In this document: piece by piece, positions 44,344 through 54,214 of the stretch
Layout of the letters: the number at the start of each line of letters is the position of its first letter
Numbering within the stretch: the first letter of the stretch is position 1
NCBI GenBank assembly: GCA_963726315.1
Contig: CAVSBZ010000007.1
Coordinates: forward strand, 496,001 to 560,000
From: FEB-25 sp963726315
Lineage (GTDB): Bacteria; Chloroflexota; Anaerolineae; Anaerolineales; UBA4823
Direction: 5' to 3'
Length of the DNA stretch: 64,000 bases
Notes under the pieces: generated by a model
Database searches by the model: none
Seen by the model: only the letters and a program-made list of their open reading frames with translations
What the model was told of the DNA's origin: nothing
Translations under genes and position numbers: made by a program

Positions 44344-45305
44344 GGATTGGGCGATGGAGGCGTGAGTGGTCGGGTGGCATCCTTGCGGAAGCGCGGGTCG
44401 CGATCTAAGGTTAGTTTTAATCCTTCAGCGAGCGAGAATGTGGGTTGGTAGCTCAGCTTGGATTTTGCCAGTGTCAGGTCAGCGCAGATGCGGGAGACAC
44501 CTGCATCGGTACGCGGGTTATAGACGATCTCAGCTTTCCCGCCCGTCACCTGGATGATCAGGCTTGCCAGGTCACGCACGCAAACTTCAGTGCCGCTGCC
44601 CACGTTGATAACCAGATTATCCAGACCAGGTGCAGTGGACGCGGCTACCATCGCCGTCACCACATCATCAACATATACGTAATCACGCGTTTGGGTGCCG
44701 TCACCATGGATGATGATAGTCCCACTGCGCATAGCCTGTTTCAACATAAATGGGATCACTGGAGGGTGAGATGGAGGAAGATGCTGACCCTGTCCATAGG
44801 TATTGAAAACTCGCAGGGATACCGTCTCGATCCCCCATAGATCGCCAATGGTGCGCAGATAGAATTCTGCTGCCAGTTTCGAGACGGCGTATGGAGACCG
44901 TGGACTGGGCAACGCAGTTTCGACCACCGGCTGTAATTCCTGGTCACCATATACTGCACCGGAAGAGATCAGCACTACCCGCCGTACACCCACGTCGCGC
45001 ATCGCTTCCATCAAGCTGACGGTGCCCCCAACATTAACCGCATTGTATTCACGTGGGTATAGTACTGATTCAGGGACGGAAACTCTCGCTGCGAGATGAT
45101 AGACGCAATCTACGTCTTGAAGAAGGGTCCATAATTTTGGACGATCATTGACATCTCCGCGGGTGAAGAGCACTTCGGGATGCAGCGCGTTTAGATCCCC
45201 CGTCGAGAGGTCATCCAGACCACGAACCTGGTGTCCCTCCCATGCCAGGCGATTGGCTAAGGCTGACCCTAAAAATCCTGCCGCTCCCGTGATGAGAAAA
45301 TTCAT
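44340..45305 (-). CDS. NAD-dependent epimerase/dehydratase (UDP-glucose 4-epimerase-like)
   Basis: A 321-residue extended SDR with cofactor motif ITGAAGFLGSALANRLAWEG, catalytic LISSGAVYGDQ and YAVSKLAAEFYLR (Tyr-x3-Lys), and the substrate region RVFNTYGQGQHLPPSHPPVI. It resembles bacterial GalE-like or UDP-glucuronate-processing enzymes; the exact substrate is uncertain. It is the first gene of a three-gene minus-strand unit with the methyltransferase-like and DUF3147 genes. It is not contiguous with the main glycan cluster, 30 kb away. Confidence 0.88.
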   Translation of the reverse strand: MNFLITGAAGFLGSALANRLAWEGHQVRGLDDLSTGDLNALHPEVLFTRGDVNDRPKLWTLLQDVDCVYHLAARVSVPESVLYPREYNAVNVGGTVSLMEAMRDVGVRRVVLISSGAVYGDQELQPVVETALPSPRSPYAVSKLAAEFYLRTIGDLWGIETVSLRVFNTYGQGQHLPPSHPPVIPFMLKQAMRSGTIIIHGDGTQTRDYVYVDDVVTAMVAASTAPGLDNLVINVGSGTEVCVRDLASLIIQVTGGKAEIVYNPRTDAGVSRICADLTLAKSKLSYQPTFSLAEGLKLTLDRDPRFRKDATRPLTPPSPNP

Positions 45306-45388
45306 CTCGTTGATTATAGCATGGAGAAATAATATAGTTAATCAAGACTTAATTTGACATCCCATTCATGTAAGGTTATTATGACCGC

Positions 45389-46644
45389 GTGTCGTTTAAA
45401 ACATCTTTCTGGTTAACCATCCTATTGCTCACCATGGTAATAATGCTTGGGGCAAGCAACGTTCCCCTGGCAGACCCACTCACACGGGTTAAGATCTTAC
45501 CCGGTCGATCGAATTTGATTATGTTTCCTGGACTCTCGACGCCCTAGGATTAAAGTTGGGTCAGATTGCCTTAGGCTCGGCGGGCTACCTCCCCGAAAAC
45601 GATCGCTCAGCTTCCGTGCTCAATTCACTGGACCTGGTCCGCCAGATTAATGAGCTCGAAGCTAAAGTGACTGATATTTATGCTGACCCGAATATCAGCG
45701 ACCCGGAGAACGCTTCACTGGAGCTGCGCAGCCAGCTGTCAGAGCTCAAGCAGCAGCGAGCAGATTTGCAGCCCCTGGCAGAATCGATCCTACAGGATCA
45801 GGTTAGCCAAATAGCTGCCGAGGCAGGTCTTACTGTCGGAGGTCAAACCATTCCACCGGTTTTGTATCACACCACACCACCCCCAGATGCTTTGATCATT
45901 TCACCCCGAAACATGATCCGACAGGACCAGAATATCTCCATATCGCCGGGTATCAGTGTGGATCAAATTGAATCTCTGGAAAACCAGGTGGATCAATCGA
46001 TGGACGTCTCTTCTTTGGTGGTCGGCATTGGTGGTATCGGCTTATACCCGACCATGGTTATGGAGACGACGGATATCAACGGGTTGGCTGAAGTGGTTGC
46101 TCATGAATGGGTGCATAACTATCTGACGGTCCATCCGCTGGGTTTCAGTTATATGAACAGCCCCGAATTACGAACCATGAACGAGACCGTAGCTTCGATT
46201 GCAGGAAAAGAATTGGGAAGAGCAGTGATAGCCAGGTACTATCCTGATTATTTACCTCCCGAAGCACCTCCTGCCCCGGTTGGGAATAGCCAGGCTCCAA
46301 GTACGACTCCTCCACCTTTCGATTTCAATTCTGAGATGCACCAGACCCGGGTGATCGTCGATAGACTATTGGAACAAGGTAAAGTTCAGGAAGCGGAGAC
46401 TTACATGGAACAGCGCCGGATATATTTCTGGGATAACGGCTACCATATCCGCAAGCTTAACCAGGCATACTTTGCTTTTTACGGCGCCTATGCCGACCAG
46501 CCACAGGGTGCTGCCGGAGAAGATCCGGTGGGGACTGCGGTGCGTTTGCTGCGCGCAAAATCCTCTTCCCTGGCGGATTTTATTAATCGGATGGCTTGGA
46601 TGTGGAATTTCGAGCAGTTAAAGTCGGCCGTGGTTGGTGGTTGA
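45389..46644 (+). CDS. Secreted HEWVH metalloprotease-like protein, frameshifted near N-terminus
   Basis: From GTG 45389 the frame encodes a signal peptide (FWLTILLLTMVIMLGASN) and stops at 45545-45547. A one-base correction near 45490 joins it to DLTRSIEFDYVSWTLDALGL and the long frame ending at 46644. The span is 418 codons plus 2 bases. The mature part has a long helical region (LNSLDLVRQINELEAKVTDI), then VVAHEWVHNYLTVHPLG with the HExxH zinc motif, and a downstream Glu in TMNETVASIAGKELG, as in gluzincins. The C-terminal part is helical. No named family recognised. Without the correction the protein would begin at about 45556 and lack a secretion signal. Confidence 0.7.
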
Positions 46645-46651
46645 TTGCTCC

Positions 46652-46912
46652 TCAACGTGGCTCAACTGTGAATTTAATCGCTGTTCGGACCTTGTCCTCG
46701 ATTTGAACATCAACAAATTCAGGGATCACCACGATGTCGAAACCGTCACCGGCCAGGTAGCCTCGTGCTAAAGCCATCGCTTTTACAGCCTGATTGATTG
46801 CACTTGCTCCGATTGCTTGGACTTCAGCACGTTTATTTTCACGGACGACCCCCGCGATAGCCCCGGCTACAGCAGAGGTACGAGAGGTGCCTGAAACCTT
46901 GATAATATCCAT
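46652..46912 (-). CDS. spoVS: Stage V sporulation protein S homologue
   Basis: An 86-residue protein beginning IIKVSGTSRTSAVAGAIAG and continuing AEVQAIGASAINQAVKAMAL and VVIPEFVDVQIEDK, which match SpoVS almost throughout. The Alba-like fold suggests nucleic-acid binding. In Bacillus it affects sporulation and septation. It is conserved in non-sporulating lineages including Chloroflexota and Deinococcus-Thermus, where the role is unknown. It is monocistronic and convergent with the metalloprotease-like gene. Confidence 0.92.
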   Translation of the reverse strand: MDIIKVSGTSRTSAVAGAIAGVVRENKRAEVQAIGASAINQAVKAMALARGYLAGDGFDIVVIPEFVDVQIEDKVRTAIKFTVEPR

Positions 46913-47069
46913 GTTGGCTTCCCTCCTTTGGTTATTGGACAGGCATTAAGGTATCGGCGGGTTTATAAATAGATTGTACAAGATTTTCCATCCAATAGCA
47001 AGCGGCAATGGTAGAATTCTTGTTACCAGCTAAATCGCAATAATAAACGATTTGAAGTGAGAGGAAGTT

Positions 47070-47426
47070 ATGTCGCGTTGGACAAAATTCCTGATTGCCG
47101 TCATCCTGGGTACAGCCGCGGGACTGTTCTATGGGTGGGTGGTCAATCCGGTTGAATATGTGGACATCGCCCCGGAAAGCCTCCGGTCAGATTACAAGAC
47201 TGATTATGTATTGATGGTTGCTGAGGCTTACCAGGTGGAACATGACCTGGGGCTCGCTGTCAGGCGTTTAGCGCGCCTGGGAAGCTCCGCGCCCAAGGAT
47301 ATTGTTGCTGACGCGTTGAATTATGCCTTGCAGCACCAATATGCCCCTCAAGATATGGCTGTGATTCAGCTTTTGGGTGAAGATTTATTGACCTGGAACC
47401 CTAACCTGGAGGTTCCTACGCCATGA
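47070..47426 (+). CDS. Membrane-anchored protein, paralogue A of a tandem pair
   Basis: A 118-residue protein with an N-terminal membrane helix (FLIAVILGTAAGLFYGWVVN), then PVEYVDIAPESLRSDYKTDY and a helical domain. It shares the pattern G-x-x-x-G-L-F-Y-x-W-V-(I/V)-(N/S)-P-V-(E/K)-Y-V-D with the next gene, so the two are tandem duplicates. ATG 47070 follows GAGAGG. Its TGA overlaps the next ATG (ATGA). First gene of a four-gene transport operon. Function unknown; possibly an accessory subunit on the outer side of the membrane. Confidence 0.7.
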   Translation: MSRWTKFLIAVILGTAAGLFYGWVVNPVEYVDIAPESLRSDYKTDYVLMVAEAYQVEHDLGLAVRRLARLGSSAPKDIVADALNYALQHQYAPQDMAVIQLLGEDLLTWNPNLEVPTP

Positions 47427-48256
47427 AGCACGAACGTAGAGGCTCATGGTACCTGTTAACCGGAGTAGTTCTGGGGGTTGCGATGGGCTTGTTCTATTCT
47501 TGGGTAATCAGCCCGGTGAAGTATGTCGATGCGCCTCCCTATGCGCTCAGGGCAGATTATCGGGAGGAATACCGTGCCCTGGTTGCAGCTGCTTATATGT
47601 ACAGCAATGACCTACTACGAGCACAGGACAGGTTGAAAGAGCTGAAAGATGACAACCCTGTCCAAAGTATCGCCATGCAAGCTCAACGTGCTCTGGCTGA
47701 CGGGCGTCCTGAAGCTGAAATCCGCGCCTTGAGTCTGCTTGCAACTGCGCTGGCAAAGAACACCATACCTTCCGCATCCACCCCGGCTTCTCCTATCCAA
47801 GCGACTTCTAATCCGGCTGCAGCCCAACAAGAGACTAAACCCTCCAATGATATGTCGCAAACAACAATACCATCAAGCACGTCACTGCCTTTGCCAACGT
47901 CTATCTCCCCTCCCAACTCTGGAACCCCTTTCATTTTACAGGATTCAAAGTTGGTGTGCAACATTGACCAACCAGATCCGCTCATCCAGGTGGAAGTCAA
48001 GGACGCTGGCGGTCAACCCATACCTGGTGTTGAGCTGGTTGTCACATGGGAGCAAGGTGAAGATCACTTCTTCACAGGTTTACAGCCTGAGCTCGGTGTG
48101 GGATATGGAGATTTCCTCATGACACCCAACGTCGTTTATAGCGTTCACCTGGCAGATGGCGGCCAGGAAGCAAACGATTTGACTGCCACCGAATGTGTTG
48201 CCGAAGATGGTAGCCGTTATTGGGGGTCATGGTTGCTGACATTTATTCAACCGTGA
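47423..48256 (+). CDS. Membrane-anchored protein, paralogue B with extra Ig-like domain
   Basis: A 277-residue protein. The N-terminal ~110 residues match the preceding paralogue (YLLTGVVLGVAMGLFYSWVI, PVKYVDAPPYALRADYREEY). A Ser/Thr/Pro-rich linker (~residues 115-170) leads to a beta-rich C-terminal domain (VEVKDAGGQPIPGVELVVTW, then GDFLMTPNVVYSVHLADGG) resembling CarboxypepD-regulatory/Ig-like folds. It overlaps the upstream gene by 4 bases and the ABC ATPase gene by 1 base (TGATG), so it belongs firmly to the transport operon. Likely an extracytoplasmic accessory protein. Confidence 0.75.
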   Translation: MKHERRGSWYLLTGVVLGVAMGLFYSWVISPVKYVDAPPYALRADYREEYRALVAAAYMYSNDLLRAQDRLKELKDDNPVQSIAMQAQRALADGRPEAEIRALSLLATALAKNTIPSASTPASPIQATSNPAAAQQETKPSNDMSQTTIPSSTSLPLPTSISPPNSGTPFILQDSKLVCNIDQPDPLIQVEVKDAGGQPIPGVELVVTWEQGEDHFFTGLQPELGVGYGDFLMTPNVVYSVHLADGGQEANDLTATECVAEDGSRYWGSWLLTFIQP

Positions 48257-48906
48257 TGGTAAATCCCTTATTACAGACGATAAGCTTAAGCCGCTCATTT
48301 GGAGAATTTCAGGCGGTTTGCCCACTGGATATAAAAATTGAACCCGGGGAGCTGATTATTCTGACAGGTCCCAACGGAGCGGGGAAGACTACCTTGCTGA
48401 GCTGCCTTGCCGGGTTGTTGCGCCCGACCAAGGGAAATATACTGGTGGAAGGATTTGACCTGTACCAGGATGAAGTCGCCGCCAAGCAGCGGCTGGCATA
48501 TGTTCCGGATGTGCCTCGTTTTTACCTTGAATTAACTGGCTGGGAACATCTGCGTTTTATCAGCCTGGCTTTTGGTGTAGAACCGGGTTGGGAATCGCGT
48601 GCGGAAAGCTGTTTGCGTGATTTTGGTTTATGGGAGAGTCGCGATATGTACCCCCATAACCTCTCGCGAGGGATGCGATTAAAACTGGGCATTTCTCTGG
48701 CTCTGATCCGGCCTTTCAAGATTTTGATTCTAGACGAACCCACTTCAGCTCTCGACAACGAGAGCGTAAAAGTATTATTAGAAAAGCTGAAGACTCTTCG
48801 AGAAAATGGATGCGCCATTCTACTGACCAGTCATGATTTGAGTCTGGTGGCAGAGCTGGGAGGTAAAGTATGGCGGATGGAACATGGTGAGGTGATTACC
48901 AATTAG
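48256..48906 (+). CDS. ABC transporter ATP-binding protein
   Basis: About 216 residues from ATG 48256, which overlaps the preceding TGA. An upstream in-frame start at 48220 would lie inside the previous gene. Walker A is LTGPNGAGKTTLLSCLAGLL, the signature region reads HNLSRGMRLKLGISLALIR (LSRGM in place of LSGGQ) and Walker B is ILILDEPTSALDNESV, with a final TSHDLSLVAELG. It is a CcmA-type export ATPase that energises the membrane protein encoded next. The substrate is unknown. Confidence 0.92.
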   Translation: MVNPLLQTISLSRSFGEFQAVCPLDIKIEPGELIILTGPNGAGKTTLLSCLAGLLRPTKGNILVEGFDLYQDEVAAKQRLAYVPDVPRFYLELTGWEHLRFISLAFGVEPGWESRAESCLRDFGLWESRDMYPHNLSRGMRLKLGISLALIRPFKILILDEPTSALDNESVKVLLEKLKTLRENGCAILLTSHDLSLVAELGGKVWRMEHGEVITN

Positions 48907-50514
48907 GTGAAAGCGATCCAGCTGGTGCGCATACGTGAGCTGGCAGCCCGAATGAGATTTTGGACTGCTATCGTGGGTTATGACCCGCGCGATCATTCTG
49001 TTAGCCACCGGTTATACCTTGTTTACGTGGTTATCTTCTTCGGCCTGTGGGGATTTTCCGTTCTGACCCTCCTGGCAGAGGTGGGTATTTGGATCCTGTC
49101 CTTTTTTAGAGGAATGCCACCAGGGCAGGCAGCAGTGTTTATTCTGACGGTAGGATTGCTGCTGGATGCGGACTTACGGGGTTATAAAGCTTGTCGGCGC
49201 AGCCCATTTGTCTTTTCCGAAGAAGATGCCGTATTAATTTGCCAGACACCTGTGGATCGACGGAAGGTGGCGCTTGCCTGGCAATTGGGCGATTGGCTGC
49301 CGGCGTGCCTTCCATTTGTGGTGCTGGCTGTGGTGTTGAGATTTTCCAGCCTACAGCTTGCTGAGCAAGGTCCTTTTTTATGGAGCTACCTGCCCAGATA
49401 TTGGCTGGCAGCATTCCAGATAACCGCCATCATTCTGCCCCTTCATCTAGCGTTTATGGCGGCTAGCTACACACTTGGGTCATTACGGCTGCGTATGGAC
49501 AAGGATCTTCCAAACCTGCGTTGGATCCCCATTGGGTTTGCCTTAATGATGATCAGCCTGTATTTCACGAATAAGGGGTTTCTTGGATTATCTCTCGCAC
49601 CTGTTATTTATCCACTCGCTACGGGGTTCAGTACGGATTATTGGCTGGTTGGATTTCTGCTGGCGCTCATCCTGTCACTGACTGGATTGCTGCTGTTATA
49701 TTACGCCAGTGAGAAGCTGAACCTCAGCCGTGCGGCCCAAGAATCAAGCTCCAGGGGGGCTTACCGGCAAACCTTCTTGTATGGAGATGGGCGGCTTACT
49801 GAACGGATGAAAATTCGCAACCGGCTTGGGATCCAGCATGAGCCGACCCGCTTGATCGGTCGTGCAGGTGCCTGGTCACTTGTTTGGAAGGATGCAGTGA
49901 TTTCCCTGCGGGCAATAGACGTTGGTAAGCTGATAGCCTGGATGGGTATATTTGGGTATTTCTTGGGGATGGTTGTGGCACCCGATTGGGGGACGAGATT
50001 TTGGTCATTTATCATTTGGTGCCTGTTGGTAGAGCGACGCGGGACAGAACGTCTTCGGTCCGACCTGGAGCTGTGGGTAATTAGCCAGCAGCTACCGTTT
50101 TCTGGGCGAGCGACGATCGTTGCGGAGCTGGCAGTCCCAGCACTCGTAGCTGTGCTTCTTACCTGGTTGGCAGTTGGTTTTGGTGCTGTGTTGGGTTTTT
50201 CGCCTCAGTACGTATTCATACTAGTGGCACCAGCCGCAATAATAACCATTATATTAGCAGCCGTACTCGATATACTTCAAAAATGCCATGCCAGTGAATT
50301 ATTGACCGGTCAGGTAGCGGAACCAGGGGCTGGTGGTTTGATATTGGGTGGACTTTTAGCCGGAATCCCTATTGGGATAGTGTATTGGTTGACATATCTG
50401 CCTGATTCAACTACCGCTGACTTGATGATTGCCCTGTTTGGAAGCGTACTGACCTTGGGGGTCTCATATATATTATTGCAGTTGAGTGTATCCATCTATC
50501 GAGGCATAAAATAA
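48907..50514 (+). CDS. ABC-type transporter membrane protein (putative)
   Basis: A 535-residue protein with about twelve hydrophobic helices in two clusters separated by a soluble part (residues ~280-330, RQTFLYGDGRLTERMKIRNR). The start is GTG 48907, directly after the ATPase stop codon. It lacks a recognised permease signature. Position and topology make it the membrane half of the exporter. The segment RRGTERLRSDLELWVISQQLPFS may be the cytosolic coupling region. The operon is closed by the hairpin at 50579-50603. Confidence 0.75.
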   Translation: MKAIQLVRIRELAARMRFWTAIVGYDPRDHSVSHRLYLVYVVIFFGLWGFSVLTLLAEVGIWILSFFRGMPPGQAAVFILTVGLLLDADLRGYKACRRSPFVFSEEDAVLICQTPVDRRKVALAWQLGDWLPACLPFVVLAVVLRFSSLQLAEQGPFLWSYLPRYWLAAFQITAIILPLHLAFMAASYTLGSLRLRMDKDLPNLRWIPIGFALMMISLYFTNKGFLGLSLAPVIYPLATGFSTDYWLVGFLLALILSLTGLLLLYYASEKLNLSRAAQESSSRGAYRQTFLYGDGRLTERMKIRNRLGIQHEPTRLIGRAGAWSLVWKDAVISLRAIDVGKLIAWMGIFGYFLGMVVAPDWGTRFWSFIIWCLLVERRGTERLRSDLELWVISQQLPFSGRATIVAELAVPALVAVLLTWLAVGFGAVLGFSPQYVFILVAPAAIITIILAAVLDILQKCHASELLTGQVAEPGAGGLILGGLLAGIPIGIVYWLTYLPDSTTADLMIALFGSVLTLGVSYILLQLSVSIYRGIK

Positions 50515-50578
50515 ATCAGTCGCTAGCTGACTTAAATTCAATATCTCACGATTTTTATTGAGTATATTTATATCCTCC

Positions 50579-50603
50579 TCCCCGGCTTTTTGGGGATTTT
50601 TTT
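50579..50603 (+). terminator. Intrinsic terminator after the ABC operon
   Basis: A 5-bp stem TCCCC/GGGGA (50579-50583 and 50592-50596) with an 8-base loop and seven T residues directly after. It lies 65 bases beyond the permease stop. Confidence 0.6.
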
Positions 50604-50768
50604 ATGGTATGATTAATTCTGGTTAAATTCAAGCTTGGGTTTCGATAAGTTGAATTGTAAGAGAGGAGGTAGCAACACTGTAAACAGCTTATTCTGTTGC
50701 GTTCTTGGTATAGCATTGTCGATTACCCCATTCAACGAAAAATCATCAATATATAAGGAGAAAGCCCG

Positions 50769-53700
50769 ATGAAGCATTTTCAGAGGATATTTTCTATTCT
50801 ATTAATTGCTGGTATGCTGCTTGGGTGGACGAGTTCAGGTCCCATTCTGGCAAGCTCCCCCCAATCTACCAATCCTCAAGTAGATTCAACCTCAAAATTT
50901 GAGCCTCTGGTGTTGAACCAGCTCAATTCTGGAAAAGCCGATTTCTTTGTAACTATGGCAGAGCAGGCAGATTTAAGCCGTTCTGATCAGCTGCAGACAA
51001 AAGAAGAAAAAGGCGCCTACGTATTCCAGACACTGGTCGCAACTGCCAATCGCACCCAGGCAGACCTGCGTGCTTATCTGGCCAGCCAGGGTGTTGCATA
51101 TACCAGCTTTTACATTGTCAATACCATCCTGGTAAAAGCAGGCACGCTTGATCTGGCGATGTCGATTGCAGATCGCAAGGATGTGTCGCAAATCACTGGT
51201 AATCATACTTACCAGCTTGATAAACCAATGATTGATCCCAAGGCACCCAATACCCCCACTGGTATCGAACCCAATCTTACCTTCATCAATGCACCCGCGG
51301 TTTGGGCATTAGGCTACACCGGTGAGGGAACTGTGGTGGCAGGCAATGATACTGGTTTGGATGAGACTCATCCTGCGATTAAAGCTAACTATCGCGGCTG
51401 CGTGGATCCACCCACCTGTTCTTCCTATGACAACAACTATAACTGGTGGGATGCAACCGGCACTTATCCCAATGACCCATGGGATGGTTTCGGGCACGGC
51501 ACCCACACCACGGGTACCATGATGGGTGATGATGGTGGTGACAACCAGATCGGTGTGGCTCCAGGCGCACAGACTGTTCACTGCAAAAATATGACTGATG
51601 GCGGCAGTGGTTCAGATGACACCTTCCTGACCTGCTTCGAGTGGGACCTGGCACCCTGGGACCTGACTCACAGCAACCCTCGTCCAGATATGGCTCCCGA
51701 TGCAATTAACAACTCCTGGGGATACTGGGGTGGTGGGCAAAACCAGTTCCGCACTGCGATCAATAACCTGCAGGCAGGTGGAATCCTGGTCGAGGTATCC
51801 GCCGGGAATGAAGGCTCGGGATGCTCTACCTTACGCTCCCCTGGTGATTATGTGGAAGTATTGACTACCGGTTCGGTGAACCACGTTCCTCCATTCCCTG
51901 GAACGATTACCGGCTTTTCCAGCCGTGGTCCTTCCTCGCTGGATCCTGGTGATTACTTCCCAGACATTATGGCTCCGGGTGAAAACATCCGCTCGTCTGT
52001 CCCTGGTGGTGGTTATGAAGGCGGCTGGTCCGGTACGAGTATGGCTGGTCCGCATGCCACGGGTCTGATTGGATTGATGTGGTCTGCCAACCCTGCCCTG
52101 CGTGGGCGTGTGGCAGAGACGATCCAGATCATCCACGATACAGCCGTACCATTGGCTGGACAAGGTGGCTCCAACTGCGGTGGTGACTACACCACCGGAC
52201 CCAACAATGATTGGGGTTTTGGCACCATCGACGCGCTCGCAGCTGTTCAGGAAGCAATCGCCATGGGCGGCGCAGGCAAGTTGGACGGTACTGTTACTGA
52301 TTCATCTAGTGGCGACCCAATTCAAAATGTTAACATCAAAGCGGTGCACGAAGCCGGCTTTACCTGGAACAAGCTAACTGACGCCAGCGGGTACTACACC
52401 ATGACAGTTGCAGTTGGAACGTATACTGTTACTGCCTCAACCTATGGCTATCTTCCCCAGCAGGTGTTCCCGGTGGATGTCGTCACCGATACAGTGACGA
52501 CTCAGGATTTCGCGCTGGTTGCCGCACCAATATTTACCGTAAGTGGGCACGTTTACGACTCTGTGACTGGTGACCCCCTGGAAGGCACAGTCCAGTTCAC
52601 CGATGCACCCGTGCCGCCAGTGAATACCGACCCGAGTGGATTCTACAGCCTGGAGGTTGCCGAGGGCACTTATCATCTACTGGCATCTGCTCCTGTCCAC
52701 CAAAGTGAAGAGCTCGTAGTTGAAGTAAACGATAATCTCACGCAGGACTTCAATCTGGACCCGCTGCCGTGCATCCTGCTGGTGGATGACGACCAGGATG
52801 GTCCGGATGTGCGCGCCTCGTATACGAGTGCGTTGGATAACCTCGGATTTGGCTACAACGTGTGGGATACCGGCTCACAAGGCGATCCCTCTGCGGCTGA
52901 TCTGGCGGGTTATATGAATGTTCTCTGGTTCACGGGCTACCCGTTTTCGTCTACCTTCACTGGTTCAAACGAAGATGCTGTAAGCCCATACCTGGATGCT
53001 GGCGGGAATTTCTTGCTGTCCAGCCAGGACTATCTGTATGAGTTTGATATCACTTCCTTTGGAGCGGACTACCTGCACATCGCCTCGTTCACCAGTGATG
53101 TCGCTCAGACCACGGTCACCGGGCAGAATGTGTTTGCTGGTCTGGGACCCTACAGCCTGAGCTATCCCTTCACCAACTACTCCGACATCGTTACTCCTGA
53201 TGCCCAGGGGCAGGTGGCCTTCAGTGGCAACCAGGGCAACGCCGCGGTGAGCTATGATGGTGCGAATTTCAACACCGTCTTCCTGGGTTACCCCTTTGAA
53301 GCCATTCCATCGTTAGCTGACCGGAGTGCGGTGATGGGAACCGCGGTGGACTTCTTCGGTGGATGTGAAGCACCCCCGGCAGTGTCCCTCACCCCGGCTG
53401 ACCAGAGCAAGACCGGTGAGCCTGGCATGCAGGTGAGCTATGTCTTCACCGTGACCAATGAGGCCACCGTGGAGCAGGATATCCTGCTGAGCGTGGACGC
53501 CCTGTGGCCGACGGTAGTGCCTGCTTCGACGGGCGTGCTGGCACCGGGTGCCTCCACCACTGTGCCGGTGGATGTGACCATCCCGAACGTCCCAGACGTG
53601 ATCATCGCTGAAGACACCTTCACCCTGACGGCGCATGGCTCGGTGGGTGGCAATGATACCGCCACGGGTACCACCCTGGCGAATGTGAACCCGGCCGTGA

Positions 53701-54044
53701 CGCTGGTTGCGCCGGCAGGTCAGACGGGCATGCCGTTGGAAGTGGTCAGCTATGAGTTCACGGTGACCAACACGGGTGACTACACCGACTCGTTCGCCTT
53801 GGCGGCGAGTGGGGTGTGGACGGCTACCCTGCCGAGTGGAGATAACACCGGGCCTCTGGCTCCAGGTGCGGTGATCACTGTGACCGTCCTGGTGACCGTG
53901 CCTGAAGGGATTGCTGATGGTGACTTCGACGTTACGACGCTGAAGGTCACCTCCATCCTGGATTCATCGGTCTGGCAGACTGCCACAGTTACAACCACGG
54001 CAAAGGTGATGTTCTATAGCCTCTTGCCGCTCATCCGTAAATAA
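50769..54044 (+). CDS. Secreted subtilisin-like serine protease (S8), multidomain
   Basis: A 1091-residue protein with a signal peptide (IFSILLIAGMLLGWTSSG) and a prodomain to ~residue 165. The S8 domain has catalytic Asp ~194 (VAGNDTGLDETHP), His ~242 (GFGHGTHTTGTMMG) and Ser ~424 (GWSGTSMAGPHATG). Two CarboxypepD-regulatory-like repeats follow (LDGTVTDSSSGDPIQNVNIK; SGHVYDSVTGDPLEGTVQF), a Rossmann-like segment starting CILLVDDDQDG, and two beta domains near the end (MQVSYVFTVTNEATVEQDIL; LEVVSYEFTVTNTGDYTDSF). It ends FYSLLPLIRK. AAGGAG lies before ATG 50769 after a 165-base leader. It degrades proteins outside the cell, like the adjacent M14 enzyme. Confidence 0.93.
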   Translation: MKHFQRIFSILLIAGMLLGWTSSGPILASSPQSTNPQVDSTSKFEPLVLNQLNSGKADFFVTMAEQADLSRSDQLQTKEEKGAYVFQTLVATANRTQADLRAYLASQGVAYTSFYIVNTILVKAGTLDLAMSIADRKDVSQITGNHTYQLDKPMIDPKAPNTPTGIEPNLTFINAPAVWALGYTGEGTVVAGNDTGLDETHPAIKANYRGCVDPPTCSSYDNNYNWWDATGTYPNDPWDGFGHGTHTTGTMMGDDGGDNQIGVAPGAQTVHCKNMTDGGSGSDDTFLTCFEWDLAPWDLTHSNPRPDMAPDAINNSWGYWGGGQNQFRTAINNLQAGGILVEVSAGNEGSGCSTLRSPGDYVEVLTTGSVNHVPPFPGTITGFSSRGPSSLDPGDYFPDIMAPGENIRSSVPGGGYEGGWSGTSMAGPHATGLIGLMWSANPALRGRVAETIQIIHDTAVPLAGQGGSNCGGDYTTGPNNDWGFGTIDALAAVQEAIAMGGAGKLDGTVTDSSSGDPIQNVNIKAVHEAGFTWNKLTDASGYYTMTVAVGTYTVTASTYGYLPQQVFPVDVVTDTVTTQDFALVAAPIFTVSGHVYDSVTGDPLEGTVQFTDAPVPPVNTDPSGFYSLEVAEGTYHLLASAPVHQSEELVVEVNDNLTQDFNLDPLPCILLVDDDQDGPDVRASYTSALDNLGFGYNVWDTGSQGDPSAADLAGYMNVLWFTGYPFSSTFTGSNEDAVSPYLDAGGNFLLSSQDYLYEFDITSFGADYLHIASFTSDVAQTTVTGQNVFAGLGPYSLSYPFTNYSDIVTPDAQGQVAFSGNQGNAAVSYDGANFNTVFLGYPFEAIPSLADRSAVMGTAVDFFGGCEAPPAVSLTPADQSKTGEPGMQVSYVFTVTNEATVEQDILLSVDALWPTVVPASTGVLAPGASTTVPVDVTIPNVPDVIIAEDTFTLTAHGSVGGNDTATGTTLANVNPAVTLVAPAGQTGMPLEVVSYEFTVTNTGDYTDSFALAASGVWTATLPSGDNTGPLAPGAVITVTVLVTVPEGIADGDFDVTTLKVTSILDSSVWQTATVTTTAKVMFYSLLPLIRK

Positions 54045-54070
54045 CCCTCTTTTTACTAGAGAACAAATTT

Positions 54071-54100
54071 GGGGCACGGTTTCGACCGTGCCCCATTTAT
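54071..54100 (+). terminator. Intrinsic terminator of the subtilase gene with TTCG loop
   Basis: A perfect 10-bp stem GGGGCACGGT/ACCGTGCCCC (54071-54080 and 54085-54094) closed by a TTCG tetraloop, followed by ATTTATATTT. It lies 27 bases after the subtilase stop codon. Confidence 0.85.
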
Positions 54101-54214
54101 ATTTAGGGGCAGGTCTAGCGTGTAGCCAGGCACGCGCATTCATATACCGGTTGCCCATCGATAGAATTATCCAGATATAACGATGACCTGCACAGCGATC
54201 GAAATATATAAACA

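Noticed and set aside
50640..50768. Orphan GAGGAGG upstream of the subtilase as the start of a leader peptide
   Set aside because: No ATG, GTG or TTG stands at a proper distance after it; the real ribosome site AAGGAG is next to the subtilase ATG.
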